From contig LNAC01000687.1 in assembly GCA_002007465.1 (NCBI GenBank), positions 363,752 through 427,751 on the forward strand: a DNA stretch of 64,000 nucleotides, in the 5' to 3' direction. The position numbers and the translations under genes are program-made. Source of the DNA: Ailurus styani. Taxonomy: Eukaryota > Chordata > Mammalia > Carnivora > Ailuridae. Of the stretch, positions 48,334 through 60,633 are shown one piece after another. Numbering within the stretch: the stretch's first letter is position 1; each line of letters begins with the position of its first letter. The notes beneath the pieces are model-generated. The model saw only the letters and a program-made list of their open reading frames with translations. It was not told the DNA's origin and ran no database searches.

Positions 48334-48516
48334 TTTTTTTTAAAGATTATCTATTTATTTGAGAGAGAGAGAGTGAGAGAGAGCATGAGAGAGGAGAAGG
48401 TCGGAGGGAGAAGTAGACTCTCCATGGAGCCCGATATGGGACTTGATCCCGGAACTGCAGGATCATGACCTGAGCTTGAAGGCAGTTGCTTAACCGACTG
48501 AGCCACCCAGGCGCCC
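48334..48516 (-). repeat. Can-SINE, antisense
   Basis: T run, AAGATTATCTATTTATTTGA, head ending GAGCCACCCAGGCGCCC. TCATCTGGTATATT at 48320-48333 and 48517-48530. Confidence 0.96.
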
Positions 48517-49576
48517 TCATCTGGTATATTCACATTGTTGTGCAGCCATCTCTAGAACTTTTCAGAATTTGCCACATTGACACTCTGTATCCATTAATGA
48601 ACGTCAATGAACTCATTACCCCCGCTCCCCAACCCCTGGAACCACCATTCTATGTTGTCTTTCTGTGAATGTGACTAATTTAGATGCTCATAAAAGTAGC
48701 ATAATACAGTATTTGTCTTTTTATGATTGGATTGTTTCACTTAGTATGATTTCTCAAGATTGCTCATGTTGCATCATGTGTCAGAATTTCCTTCCTTTTA
48801 AAGGTGGAATGATCTTCCATTGATAATAACATTCCGTGATCCATAAGTTTGTATCACATTTTGTTTATCCATTCATCTGTCGGTAGGCACTTGAGTTGCT
48901 TCACCTTTTGGCTATTATGAATAATGCTGTTATGAGCATGAGTATAAAATAGCTCTTCAACACTGTGCTTTCAGTTCTTTTGGATACATACCCAGAGGTG
49001 GAATTTCTTGATCATATAGTAATTCTATTTTTAATTTTTTGAGGAATCACCATATTGATTTTCTTAGGGGCTATGCCATTTTACATCCCACTAACTGTGC
49101 CCAAGAGCACCAGTTTCTCCACATCCTTACCAAAATTTGTTATTTTGTGTTTTTGAGAGTAGCCATCTAATGGGTGTAAGGTGACATTTCACTGTGCTTT
49201 TGATTTGCATTTCCCTAACATTAGTAATATTGGGCATCTTTTCATATACTTCTTGGCCATTTATGTATCTTTGTTGAAAAAATGCTCAACTCTTTTCCCC
49301 ATTTTTTAACTGAATTGTTTGTTTGTTGTTGTTGTTGAGTTGTAGGAGTTCTTAATGTATTCCGGATGTTAATCCCTTATCCGATACGTGATTTAAACAT
49401 GTTTCTTTTATTCTCTGCATTGCCTTTTTACTCTGTTGTGTCATTTGAGCAGAAGTTTTAAATTTTGATATAATTCAATTTACCTATTTTTACTTTTCTT
49501 GCCTATGCTTTTGGCATCATAGCCAAGAAATCATTGCCAAATCCAACATCATAAAGCATTCCCCCTATGTTTTCTT

Positions 49577-50069
49577 TTTTTTTTTTTTTAATTTTATTTT
49601 TATTATTTGCCCAAGGGGTACAGGTCTGTGAATCATCAGGCTTACATCTTTCACAGCCCTCACCAAAGCACAAACCCTCCCCAATGTCCATAATCCATCC
49701 ACCCTATCCCTACCCTCCCACCCCCCAGTAACCCTCAGTTTGTTTTATGAGATTAGAAGTCTCTTATGGTTTGTCTCCTTCCCCATCCCATCTTGTTTCA
49801 TTATTTTTCCCTCCCTACCCCCCACAGCCCCCCACCCTGCCCCTCAAGTTCCTCATATCAGAGAGATCATATGATAATTGTCTTTCTCTGATTGACTTAT
49901 TTCGCTCAGCATAATACCCTCCAGTTCCATCCATGTTGTTGCGAATGGCAAGATTTCGTTTCTTTTGATAGCTGCATAATATTCCATTGTATATATATAC
50001 CACATCTTCTTTATCCATTCATCTGTTGATGGACATCTAGGTTCTTTCCATAGTTTGGCTATTGTGGAC
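49577..50069 (-). mobile_element. Younger 5'-truncated L1 inserted in old L1
   Basis: A 493-bp antisense insertion: T tract, then TTTGCCCAAGGGGTACAGGT and a G-poor 3' UTR typical of young carnivore L1, then the ORF2 end up to ATAGTTTGGCTATTGTGGA. An exact 16-bp target duplication, CCCCCTATGTTTTCTT, lies at 49561-49576 and 50070-50085. The old L1 resumes without loss at 50086. Confidence 0.92.
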
Positions 50070-50694
50070 CCCCCTATGTTTTCTTCTAAGAGTTTTATAG
50101 TTTTAGGTTTTATGTTTAGGTTTATCTTTGATGCATTTTTAATTTTTGCATATATTATAAAATGTTATAACTTTATTCTTTTCCATGAGGATATCCAGTT
50201 TTCCTAGCACCATTTGTTGAAAAGACAATTTTTCCCCCATTGAATGGTCTTGACAACCTTGTAAAAAATAGTTGATCATACATATGTGAGGATTTATTTC
50301 TATTCGATTCCATTGGCCTATATGTCTGCCTTTATGCCATGGCCACACTGTTTTCATTACTAAAGCTTTGTAATAAATTTTGAAATCAGGAAGTGTGAGA
50401 CCTCTAACTTTGTTCTTTCTTATGATTGTTTTAACTGTTCAGGATCCTTTGAGATGCCACATGGATTTTAGGATGGAGTTTTCCCTTTCTGTAAAAAATG
50501 CCATTGGGATTTTGACAGGAACTGAATTAAATGGGTAGATCACTTTGGGTAATATTGACATCTTAACAACATCAAGTCTTCCATTCCATATGCATGAAAT
50601 GTCTTTCCATTTGTGAACGTAGGTCATCTTTAATCTCTTTCAGCAAGGTTTGTAGTTTTCAGTGTGCAAGTCTTTCCTCACCTTAGTTAAGTTT

Positions 50695-50883
50695 TTTTTT
50701 TTTTTTTTTTTTTTTAAAATTTTTTTTTTTTTTTTTATANNNNNNNNNNNNNNNNNNNNNNNNNNNNNNNNNNNNNNNNNNNNNNNNNNNNGAGAGCCCG
50801 ATGCGGGCCTCGATCCCAGGACCCTGAGATCATGACCTGAGCCGAAAGCAGAGGCTTTAACCCACTGAGCCACCCAGGCGCCC
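50695..50883 (-). repeat. Can-SINE, antisense, with assembly gap
   Basis: Long T run then the gap, then CCCGATGCGGGCCTCGATCC and head GAGCCACCCAGGCGCCC. CCTTAGTTAAGTTT occurs at 50681-50694 and 50884-50897. Confidence 0.95.
50740..50791. other. Assembly gap (52 N) inside a SINE
   Basis: Missing bases are the GA-repeat part of the Can-SINE around it, just after a long T run, so the gap is a homopolymer failure. Confidence 0.99.
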
Positions 50884-51385
50884 TCCTTAGTTAAGTTTAT
50901 CTCTAAGTTGTTTGTTCTTCTTGATGCTATTGTAACTGAAATCGTTTTCTTAATTTCCTTTTCAGATTATTCATTGTGAGGGATTTCTGTTCATTGATTT
51001 TGAACCCTACAACCTTACTGCTTTATTAGTTCTGAGAGTATGTGCGTATATATGTGTGTGGGTGTGTGATCTTTACGATTTTTTGCATTTGAAAGATCAT
51101 ATTATCCACAAACAGAATTTCACGTCTTCCTTTCCCATTTGGATACCTTTTATTTCTCTTTGTTGCCTCATTGATCTGAGATTTCTAATAGAAGAGGACT
51201 TGAACAGAAGTGGCAAAAGCAGCTTCCCTGCCTTATTCTTGATCTTAGGAGAAGAGCTTTAACTCTTTCCTTATTGAGTCTGACGTAAGCTGTGTTGTAT
51301 GTACAATATGACGTGTAGATTATGTAGTATGATGTCCTTTTTACATACGGCCTTTATCATGTCAAGGTATTTCTATTCCTAGTTT

Positions 51386-51585
51386 TTTTGTTTTTTTTAA
51401 AGATTTTATTTATTTATTTGTCAGAGAGGGAGAGAGCACAAGCTGGCAGAGTGGCAGGCAGAGGCAGAGAGAGAAGCAGGCTCCCCACTGAGCAAGGAGC
51501 CCGATGCGGGACTTGATCCCAGGACTCTGGGATCATGTCCTGAGCCAAAGGCAGCTGCTTAACCAACGGAACCACCCAGGCGTTC
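51386..51585 (-). repeat. Can-SINE, antisense
   Basis: T run, AAGATTTTATTTATTTATTT, head ending ACCACCCAGGCGTTCC. TATTCCTAGTTTT and TATTCCTTGTTTG flank it. Confidence 0.93.
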
Positions 51586-51830
51586 CTATTCCTTGTTTGT
51601 TTTGTGTTCATGTCATAAAAGAGTGTTGAATTTGGTCAAATGTATTTTAGGCACCAATTGAAATTGTCATTTTCTCCCATTATTTTGTTAATATACAGGG
51701 TATTATATTGATCGATTTTCATATGTTGAGCCATCCTTGCATTCAGGAATAAATCCCACTTGGTTATGGTGTATAATCTTTTGAATATACTGCTGAATTC
51801 AGTATGCTGGTATTTTGTTGAAGATTTTTT

Positions 51831-52018
51831 TTTAAGATTTTATTTATTTACTTGACAGAGACAGACAGTGAGAGCAGGAACACAAGCAGGGGAGTGGGGG
51901 AGGAAGAAACAGACTTTCTGATGAGCAGGGAGCCCTATGTGGGGCTCAATTCCAGGACCCTGGGATCATGACCTAAGCAGAAGGCAGACACTCAATGACT
52001 GAGCCACCCAGGTGCCCC
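51831..52018 (-). repeat. Can-SINE, antisense
   Basis: AAGATTTTATTTATTTACTT, head ending GAGCCACCCAGGTGCCCC. TTTGTTGAAGATTTTT on both sides. Confidence 0.95.
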
Positions 52019-52589
52019 TTTGTTGAAGATTTTTGCATCAGTTTTCACAAGGGCTTTTGATCCATAGTTTTCTTTTATGGCTTTGGTATCAGGGTAATTC
52101 CAGCCTTGTTATGAGTTGGATGTTGTGAGATATTATGGATATTATGGATAATTATGGATATTATGAGAATATCCAGCCTTGAATGAGTTACTAAATGTTC
52201 CTTTCTTGTCAATTTTTGGGGACAGTTTGAAGATTTATGTTAACTCCTCTTTGCGTATTTGTTAGAATTCACCAGTGAAGCCATCTGGTCCTGGGTCTTA
52301 CTGGGAGGGTTTTGATTACTGATTCAGTCTCTCTGCTAGTTATAGGTGTGCTCTGGTTTTGTTTCTTCATGGGTCACTTTTGGTAGATTATGAGTTTTTA
52401 GGAATTTGTTCATTTCTTCTAGGTTATGCAACTTGTTGGTGTATAATTGTTCATAGTGTTCTCTTATAATCTTTTTGTTTTAAAGTATTATACAGAGAAG
52501 AGGCATACTGAACACAGGAGAGTGGGATTTTTTTATTTACATTTTTCAAGTTTATTTTTAAGCAACTGAATTTGTAAAATTAAGGTAGC

Positions 52590-52760
52590 TAAACATGTTC
52601 CTTTTTTTTCCTTCAGTTTCACTGAGTATAATTGACAAATCCGTAAGCTACTTGATGTGTATGTCATGGTGATAGGATTTACAAATATGTTGTGCAAGGG
52701 TTCCTACCATCTGGTTAACAAACACATCTGTGACGTCATAACTTTCATGAGTTTGTATGT
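52590..52760 (-). repeat. L1 3' UTR fragment, antisense
   Basis: TTTCACTGAGTATAATTGAC and CATGGTGATAGGATTTACAA, then GGTTAACAAACACATC, the same 3' end type as at 47571, so a second L1 end. Confidence 0.6.
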
Positions 52761-55700
52761 GTACGTGAGTCTGTGTGTGTGGTGTTTGGGTTTGTTGTTG
52801 TTGCTCTTTTTGACTTGGTTGGATTTTGTTTTGTGTTCCATGGATTCATACCTAAGCTCGCTCTCTTTTTTTTTTTTTTCCCATACCTAATCTCTTACAC
52901 TCATCAGTCCACAGATGCACAGATATCCTGAGACAGTAGAAATACTCCCCACAGGCAGCTTCCAAAGGATGGCTAGGGACAGCTGAAGTCCACTTAAGGC
53001 ACTCAGCGTATCAGGGCCTTGCTGGAAAATCCATTTCAACCTCTCAGCAGCCCTTGTTCCCCGAGGCATGTGATCTGGAACTTCTGCCTATGGTGGGGTG
53101 ACCCCCAGCTGAAATACCTGGTTAGCCTGGACTTCTCTGGGCAGTCAGTCCAGGGCTCCCGACGACCCCTCTTTGCTCCCTCCCAGGGAATGACCCATCA
53201 TGTGAATGGCACATCATGACTCTGAAAATCCGGGAATTTCACCCTGAAGTTTCCTTAAGGAATTTCAGAGTGAGGTTGACTCTTCTAGCGATCTCCAGTT
53301 AAGGAGGCCAGGCATCTTGTCCAACAAAGCTGTCAGCTCTTCCTGGCCATAGGAGTGTCTGCAGCACAAGAAATGGTGAGCAGGCGCCAGGATGCGCAGC
53401 TGACATCTGTGGATGGACGGTGCGTGGCCCCTCTGGGATGTGGACAGCCGGGCGGAGAACCAGCGCACCGTGGAACGTTTGCGCCGCCGGCAGGTCAGGC
53501 CAGGCGCGCCTCCCTACCTCCCACGCTACAGGGCCAACCTCGAGCATTTAGGAAACAGGGGTAGGGGGGTGGGGGAGAAATCTCAGCCTACCAAGAGTGA
53601 ATCGTAAAATGCCAGAAAGAGACACATCCACACTTCTCTGAGCTGGTGTTCTGGATGGAAAGCTTCGATTCCCACCTGTACACTGACAAGCCTGCTAGAG
53701 GCCTTCTCTCTCGAGGGCGGTTTCTGACCCTTTTGTGGGGCCACTCTGCTCTTTAGCCCTCAGGGAATTTTTGTGGCATGGCGGTTTCATCCTGGGGTCT
53801 AGTTTCCGCATCTCTTGTCTTCCCTCTTTCATCAGCTTCTTGTCATTTTCTGCTGCTTTGGAAGGACGGGTCTGAGTTTGCTTTCCGCTGCCTCCCTGTG
53901 TGTGGGTTTGCTGTGGGGTGCTCTCTTGCTGCTCACCGCCACTGTCTTGAAATCTTCCCGGGGGCCGTGTCATTTACGATCATGCCTTTCCACTGTGGTC
54001 TGTTCCCAGCGCATCAGTCTCAACACTGTCTTCCACCTTTGGAGGACACGTGTTGGCCGTTCCCTAGTACTGAGTGTGCTCATAAGTGTGCTAAATGTAA
54101 GTGAACAAAGAGCAACTCCTTCAGGTTCTCCAAAGGCAGTAGGATTTGCCCCGGGGTGCTGGTGTGCTGTGGGCAGTTCTGTGCTGGCTGGGTGCTTCTG
54201 TCCATGGTCCGTGGACACACCCATCACAGAGAGGCCTTGGTGTGGGCCAGAGGCTGGAGCCACGTGCAGACTGCTTTGTCTCAGACAGGCCTGGCCTCTG
54301 AGGTCTTGATGGGGGCCACCCTTGCAGGTGTTCAGGACAGAACGGGGTCTGCGTAGGACGCTGGCCCCCAGGAGCGCCCATCCTCCCTTCCCCTCCCTCA
54401 ACAAGGACCTGGCAGGACCTTCAGGCCACCCACCACCCATTTTCCAGTGGGGCAGGTGAGGTCCTACAGGGCACCTGTGGTGCTGGCACACAGCGTGTCT
54501 GGCTGTGGGTGTGCCTAGGGGGGCATCGTGCCTCCCTGTGTGCATGTGCGTGTGTGCGTGGGGGTGGCTGCCACATGTGCCTGCAGGTGAGTTTTAGGAG
54601 GTCCCCAAACAGTATGCTTGCCTCTTGCGGTGCTCCCACCTCCTTTGGGCAGGGAGGGGACACACAGACAAGTCCAGCTCCCAGGAGACTCTCATGGTAT
54701 GTGTGGGTGGTGGTGGGGGGAGCCAGAGGGGAGGCTGTGGGACCTAAAGTCTGTGCTGGGTGGGGGTGGGGTGGAGCCCCCTGTCCTTTCCCACTGAGTC
54801 ATTTGCATGTAAAAGGGAGGAGTTTGTTACTGGCTGGACGTTGGTGGTGTCTGGACTTGTTGCCATGGGCACTCTTGAGCTTCGGGAGCAGCTGAGCTGG
54901 CACCCAGCCTGGAGAGAGGGTTAGGAGCAGCAAGGCTGGTGTCCAGCTAAGCTTCTGGAAGGGAAGGGATGTGCCTGGGGGCCCGGAAGAAGCCTGAGCT
55001 GGCCATGGTCCCCTGCTTGTTGACCCTGGACAAGAGTAGACTAAAGGGGACCTGGCCCGTGGATACTGCGGGCCAAGAGCGAGGCTGGAAGGGCCGGGAA
55101 CCTCCCTCCCCAGGGCGTACCCTGTCTCACCCACACTCACCTCTGACCCATCCACAACCGGATGGCCACAGCCACCCTACCTCTGCCCATGGCAGCTGGA
55201 GGGCCTTCCTGCCACCTGTGGTGCTTGTTGGCCCTGTCACAGGCTCTGGGCCGTGGGCGCTGTGTTGCCAAAGCCTGGCGGAGTCTCCCTGCTTGAGTCC
55301 CCAGTGTTGTTCCTGAGGAGGGAGGGAAGGACAGGCCGGTTTCCTTACCCATCTCACTCTTCCCAGGAAACTTCTTTCTGGAGGCTGAAGACAATCCTGC
55401 TGAGCCCCAGGTCCCGTCTCCCTGGATGGCAACAACCCAGGCTCAACTTTGTTGGGAGCCCCCTTCGCTAGAGCCCCCCCCCCCAGGGCTGTGGCAAGAA
55501 TTGACCTTGTACTGCTGATTTTGGTCCAATGCAGGCACATTGGTGCCCGCAAGCAGCCAGCAGGAATGTGATGGGAAAAGCAGGCAGGGAGGGTGAGGCG
55601 AGGGTGTTAGGGGGTGCTTGTTGACTCAGAGGGGCACTGCCGTGTCAGGGTTGGCCTCTTGGCAGCCTCCCCGGGACCTGCGTAGATCTGCCCACAAAGG

Positions 55701-58584
55701 GACTGATCTCTCCCGGGGCCAGCTCTGCCTCGTGCTGCTGCCCCAGGGACTGTGACCCCCCACCCCAGTGGCTTAGTTAGCAAAGCTACAGTGGGTCAGG
55801 CTGAGGTTGCTTGGGGAGGGCTGCCCGGGCAGGGCGCCCAGCATGCAGGGGCACTGCCAAGTGCCTGGTCAGCAGCCGTCAGGGTGACAGGGACCTGTGG
55901 GCTGGGATGGGGAGGGTTTCCAGGGCTGGGAGCCTGGTAGGGTGAGTGAGGGCCCTGACGGGGCAGCTTTGCTGGGGTGGGGGAGGAGTGCTCTGTGGTG
56001 GGTTCTATCACTGGGTCCGCATTGCCCTCAGGGTCTCCTCTTGTCCAAGTCTGTCTTGAGATTGTGGCTGCAGCAGGCCCACCCCAGGCCACACCGCTGG
56101 CCCAGCTGCATTCTCCTCCCTTTCCTCCCGCCGCCGCCAGTGCCGTCAGGCAGGCAAAGACAGGAACCCCCTACAGCAGGGGAGGAGAGCCGGGGTAGGC
56201 CTGGGTGTCATGCGCAGCCCACTTAGCAGACCTGGTGCCAGACTTGCTGTCATCTGACCTGTCTGCCCCCCAAGGACTTCCTGTACCCAGTTCCCATTGG
56301 GTCCTGAGCCTGATGGCTCGGTTCCCATCAGGTGGGAGTTGTCCCCACTGCCAGTGCCTTTTCCTCATATCTAGGCAGAGCATGTTTCTTGTCAAAATGA
56401 TGGGAAAGATATGGAAATCCCCCAGACTCTAGCAGACGGTTCTGGGGCTCCTCCCAGGGACCCGTCTGTGGGCAGCTGGGGCAGGTGGTACTGGGGGGGG
56501 AGCAGTGGGGATCGGTCCCAGCTGCTAACCACCAGGCTCTGCCACCCTAGCTTCCTTGGCTCTGCAACCCAGGAGGGGGGTGGCTGGGCCGAGGGGCCTG
56601 CCTCACCCCCCAGAGGCTTATTGGCCACAGGCTCCTAGGGGCTGCACCTCCACTGCCCCTCAAAGGGGCTTTGTGCTACCACAAAGAGGCTCTGTCCCTC
56701 ACAGAGAAGCCTGGGCGTTGCCATGGTGACACAGGGGGCCAGGAAGAAGGGGGTCCACCGTCTTGGGGGGGAAAGGGCGTTCCTAGCGTACACAGGCCGG
56801 TAACCAGTGTGGGTGACTGCTGCACTCGCCTTGCTGCACCTCTTGGCCTGGCTAGACAGCCGCCCCAGCGATGCTATAGTGGGGCTCTCAGGACACTTCA
56901 TGGACACCTTGGCCCTTTGGTAGGGGCTGAGCTCCCAGGATCTGGTGCCAGTCAGATCTGTCTGCTTCTGGACCCAGCCTGGTTTTGAGCCTCAGCCCCC
57001 TCTCGGGAATGCCTTGGTTCCAGTGCCCACCCCAGAGTAGGGTAGGGTGAGGCTCTGAGCCTGGGCCCTCAGAATTGCTCCACCACGCTGCTCTGCTGTC
57101 CTTGAGATGGAGTGGGGAATGGGAGGAGTGTGAGCCTCTGCTGGAAGGGTTGGGGGGGCCCACTCGAGGTATTTTGGTGGCATTGGCATTGGAAGCAGCT
57201 GGCCAGCACCCCCCCAACAGTAGGATACCCTGGAGCTTGACCCCTCCCTTGCCCCCAGTTTCCCCTCTCATGGCTGAGGTGGAGTGAGTGGGCTGCTGGT
57301 GTAAGCAGAGAGGGCACTGTGACTACCAGCCCCCACCCTCCCCATGTGGAGCCCCCTGGCTCCCCAGCCCTGGGGCCTTGGGGCCTTGGGGCATCCCTGG
57401 GCTAGCTGCTACAGGGCCCGCTGAGGAGGTGAATCCTCGCTGCCCATACCCCACACTTGGAGCCTGCAAGGTATCGCTCTGGGGCTATGGCTGCAGCTGG
57501 AATCTGGGTCAGGTACAGGAGGGATAGCAAGGGGGCTGCCCCGAATCCCAGCCTGGGGCCTAGGGGAGAGCTGTCCATCCCCATCCCATAAGTTCTGATA
57601 GAGGCAGTTCCCTGGGAACCAAGGAGACTTGGGGAGTGCCACAGTTGGTACAGGGAGCAAGTGTCTGTGACCTGGCCCAGTGGGAATCTCGGGCTACCCC
57701 TTTAGGTGCCTCTGGTGGTGGCTTCCTGTGGCTCAGGCCTCCCACCGAGGCAGGGCAGCAGCTGGGATAGTCACCTGCCTCTGCCTGCACCCCCGCCAGA
57801 GCGAGACCTGTCTCTGCCATGTCTGGCCTGCACTCCCAGCTCTAGGCTCTCAGCTCCCAGATCTCAGGCACTCCGGGCCCCCACAGGTGTCCCTGCCTTG
57901 ACTTGACCATGAGCCTCCTGCATTGGTACCGCCACAGCCCCTGGTCCTTCTGGACCACCTGCCCAGCAGCCCCCCTGTCCTGGGGCTAAGCAGTGCTGCT
58001 GTGGACCTGGCCTGCACTTGGCCTAGGGCACCCCCGTGGCACAGGGGAAGAGCCCCCCCAGCCTGTTCGCCCTGCACATGTGAGTCGTTCTCCATATGAT
58101 CATCAGATGTGTGCTGCTCGGTGTCCATGTGGACAACCTGGGGGCAGGTCACTAAGGGGCCATCTGTTCCCCTCCCACCACAGTGTCTGGTCCCTTGCAT
58201 CAGGGGTGCCTCCTCTGCTGGGGAAATCTAATTTCCAGGCTGAATCCAATTACCGTCCTGCCAGCTCCCTGGAAGTCCCTCTGCTTCCCTCGGCCCGCAG
58301 GTACCTCCTCCCCCTAGGCACTGCCTAGGCCCCTGGGGAGCTGCATTCCCAGGCCTCCTCCTTCTGGGGCAGGCGGCTGCTTTTCTGTCTCTTCCTTACT
58401 TTCAGCTGTAGCGGGCCCCTCGCTGAGCACTGGCAACACTGGTGGGTACAGAACTCTGCCACCCAGAGTGTCCCAGCGACCTGGGACACGTCTCCCTGTA
58501 GTCTTTCCTTAGGGTGTAGGCACACTTGCTGGTTTCCATATTCATTGCTTTGCATCTTTCTCTGGCCACATCCCTCGTTTATGG

Positions 58585-58810
58585 CCTTTACTCAGTTGGA
58601 GTTGGGGTTCTGGTTTTTCCTTATTGATTTGCAAGAGTGCTTTATAGATGAAGGGTGTCACAAAGACCTGATCCCCATGTGTCAATTGTCTTTTGGTTGT
58701 CTTTATATCTTTTTCTCTCGCTTTCTGTTATGGAAAATTGCAAATGCACAAGAGCAAAGGGGCTAGTGTGATGCCTCCCCATGTGCCCCTCACCAGCTTC
58801 TGCTGTGATG
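58585..58810. repeat. Old LINE-like fragments
   Basis: TCCTTATTGATTTGCAAGAG and TATGGAAAATTGCAAATGCA then CCATGTGCCCCTCACC resemble common mammalian LINE relics. Family not fixed. Confidence 0.45.
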
Positions 58811-59834
58811 AAGTCAAGGTCTAGAAGTAAAGTCATGGGCTGTCTTTCGTCTGAAACGCTTAACGCATATTTTACTCTAAATGGTGTCCCTTTAAAAACC
58901 AAAACACCGTAAACCACAGCCCGTGATGCTGTTTTGCAGGGATGTACGGAAATGCTTTGTTCTCACAACGTTGAGCTGGTCCGTCTTTCCTTGGCAGTTT
59001 GTCCCACTGCTTTGAGGTTAAGAACAGCCTTCTCCTGCCCAGACACCCCAGCCCCTACACTGACTTCTGAGCAACACTGTGGTCCTGGTGGGGATGGACA
59101 GATGTGGACTCCGCCCTGTGTGAACTCCCTGGCCCAGGCCTCCTGCTCCAGCCTTGGCTCAGTGCCCATCCTTGTGGACTGGCCAGAAGCTATCCCTGTA
59201 GCTGTGAGCACTGTCTGGCCACAGGAGGGGTGACAGGGTAAAGATGGGTCCCCATGAGGCCTGGCCAACAGTGTTGGGAGCAGGTCTCCATGCTGGCAGT
59301 GTGGAGGGTGGGGGACACAATGCCTTCCCAGGCAAAGTGGGCTTTGGAACCACCAAGCCTGGAACCACCAGGTTCTGCTGCGCATACCATTTCCCTATCT
59401 AGATGGGCAAGGTGGGGGGGGGAGGGTAGGAGGGACAGAATGAGGTTCGATCAGTGGCCAGTGCTCTCTTCCCCCTCTTGGGGGACAGTTGGCAGTGTGC
59501 CGACAGATGGCCGGCGAGGAGTCGGGACTGGAGCCCAGGCCTCCTGCCGGCCTGACCCTTAGGAAATTCCTCTGATTCCTCAACCCAGATTGGACTCAGG
59601 CCCCATAATTTGATTTTCTGAAGCAGGGTTTGGCTGGACTCCTTGTGAGGAAGAATGTCTGGGTCAGCAGGAAGACATCAAATGTGGGTTTAGGTTTCGG
59701 GGGAAGGATCGGCGTCTCCCCCTAGCACCTCTGGTTTCCTCTGCTTTCCTGGTAGACCAAGTGTTGGCCACAGTTGTGCCCCAGAGTGCTCAGGGTCCAC
59801 ACTCCCCCTGCCCAGCAGCATTTCAGAGCCTTGC

Positions 59835-60040
59835 TCTTATCTACCCATCCACCCATTCATCCATCTATCTGACTCTCCACCCACTCACTACCCACCTACT
59901 CATTCACCCGCCAGTCTGTCCACCCACCTCTGCAGCCGCCACCATCCCCTTGCACAACCACGTACTCACCCTCCTGTCCATTTCCCTGTCTGTCCTGCCT
60001 CCTGTCTTCCATTCCTCCATCCACTCAGCAATCTGTCCAC
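59835..60040. repeat. Degenerate (CCAT/CCAC)n tract
   Basis: Pyrimidine-rich stretch of loosely repeated CCACCCATTCATCCATCTAT units. Simple-repeat relic; open frames in it are by-products. Confidence 0.6.
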
Positions 60041-60442
60041 CTAGGGTCATTCGTGGGATGTCCAGGCAAAGGTAGGTCTACCCCAGGTTCACTACCTTCA
60101 TTCCTACCCAGGGCCGGCGAGGCTGGGTCTGCACCGCACATTTGTTCCTGGGCAGTCGGGCATGGGGAGAAGCCACCTCCACCAGGGACTGCAAAGCTGC
60201 AGCTGGGGTCTGGCTGAGGGTTGTGAGGGCTCTGCCTGATAGGCAGTGTGGGGCCCTTGCCAGGTAAATGGAAGCTGTGATGACCCTGGACAGAGAGGAG
60301 AGCATGGGTCAGCCGAGACCCCCGAAAGCAGGGCGCTTCCCTGCCGGCCTCAGGCCCTCCCCAGGATCAGGCCCCTCCCTGATGCCCGCCTGGGGATGAT
60401 GTCTTTAAAGTCTTATGGTCGATCTTAAAAAATTCATGTGCA

Positions 60443-60633
60443 GGGGCACCTGGGAGCTCAGTCCATTAAGTGGCTGCCTTTGGCTCAGGTTGTGATCCCA
60501 GGGTCCTGGGATAGAGCCCTGCATCTGTCCAGCAGGCTCCCTGCTCAGCGGCGAGTATGCTTCTCCCTCTCCTTCTGCCCTTCCTCCGGCCTGTGTGTGT
60601 GCTCTCTCTCTCTAATAAATAAATAAAATCTCA
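60443..60633 (+). repeat. Can-SINE
   Basis: Head GGGGCACCTGGGAGCTCAG, tail AATAAATAAATAAAATCTC. AAAAAATTCATGT on both sides. Confidence 0.94.

Larger units (their letters stand above)
47571..52483 (-). repeat. Old L1M element, antisense, broken by later insertions
   Basis: Starts with an L1 3' UTR in antisense (TTATTGAGATATAACCAACA) and continues through antisense ORF2 landmarks: TTTGTTTATCCATTCATCTG, TACATACCCAGAGGTGGAAT, TTTTCTCCACATCC-type, and GAAGCCATCTGGTCCTGGGT at its far end. Reading frames are broken throughout. Five Can-SINEs and one younger L1 lie inside it. Confidence 0.8.

Noticed and set aside
53695..53973. 92-codon minus-strand frame with a Lys/Glu-rich segment
   Set aside because: Looks coil-like, but there is no match I recognise and no splice signals; kept out of the features.
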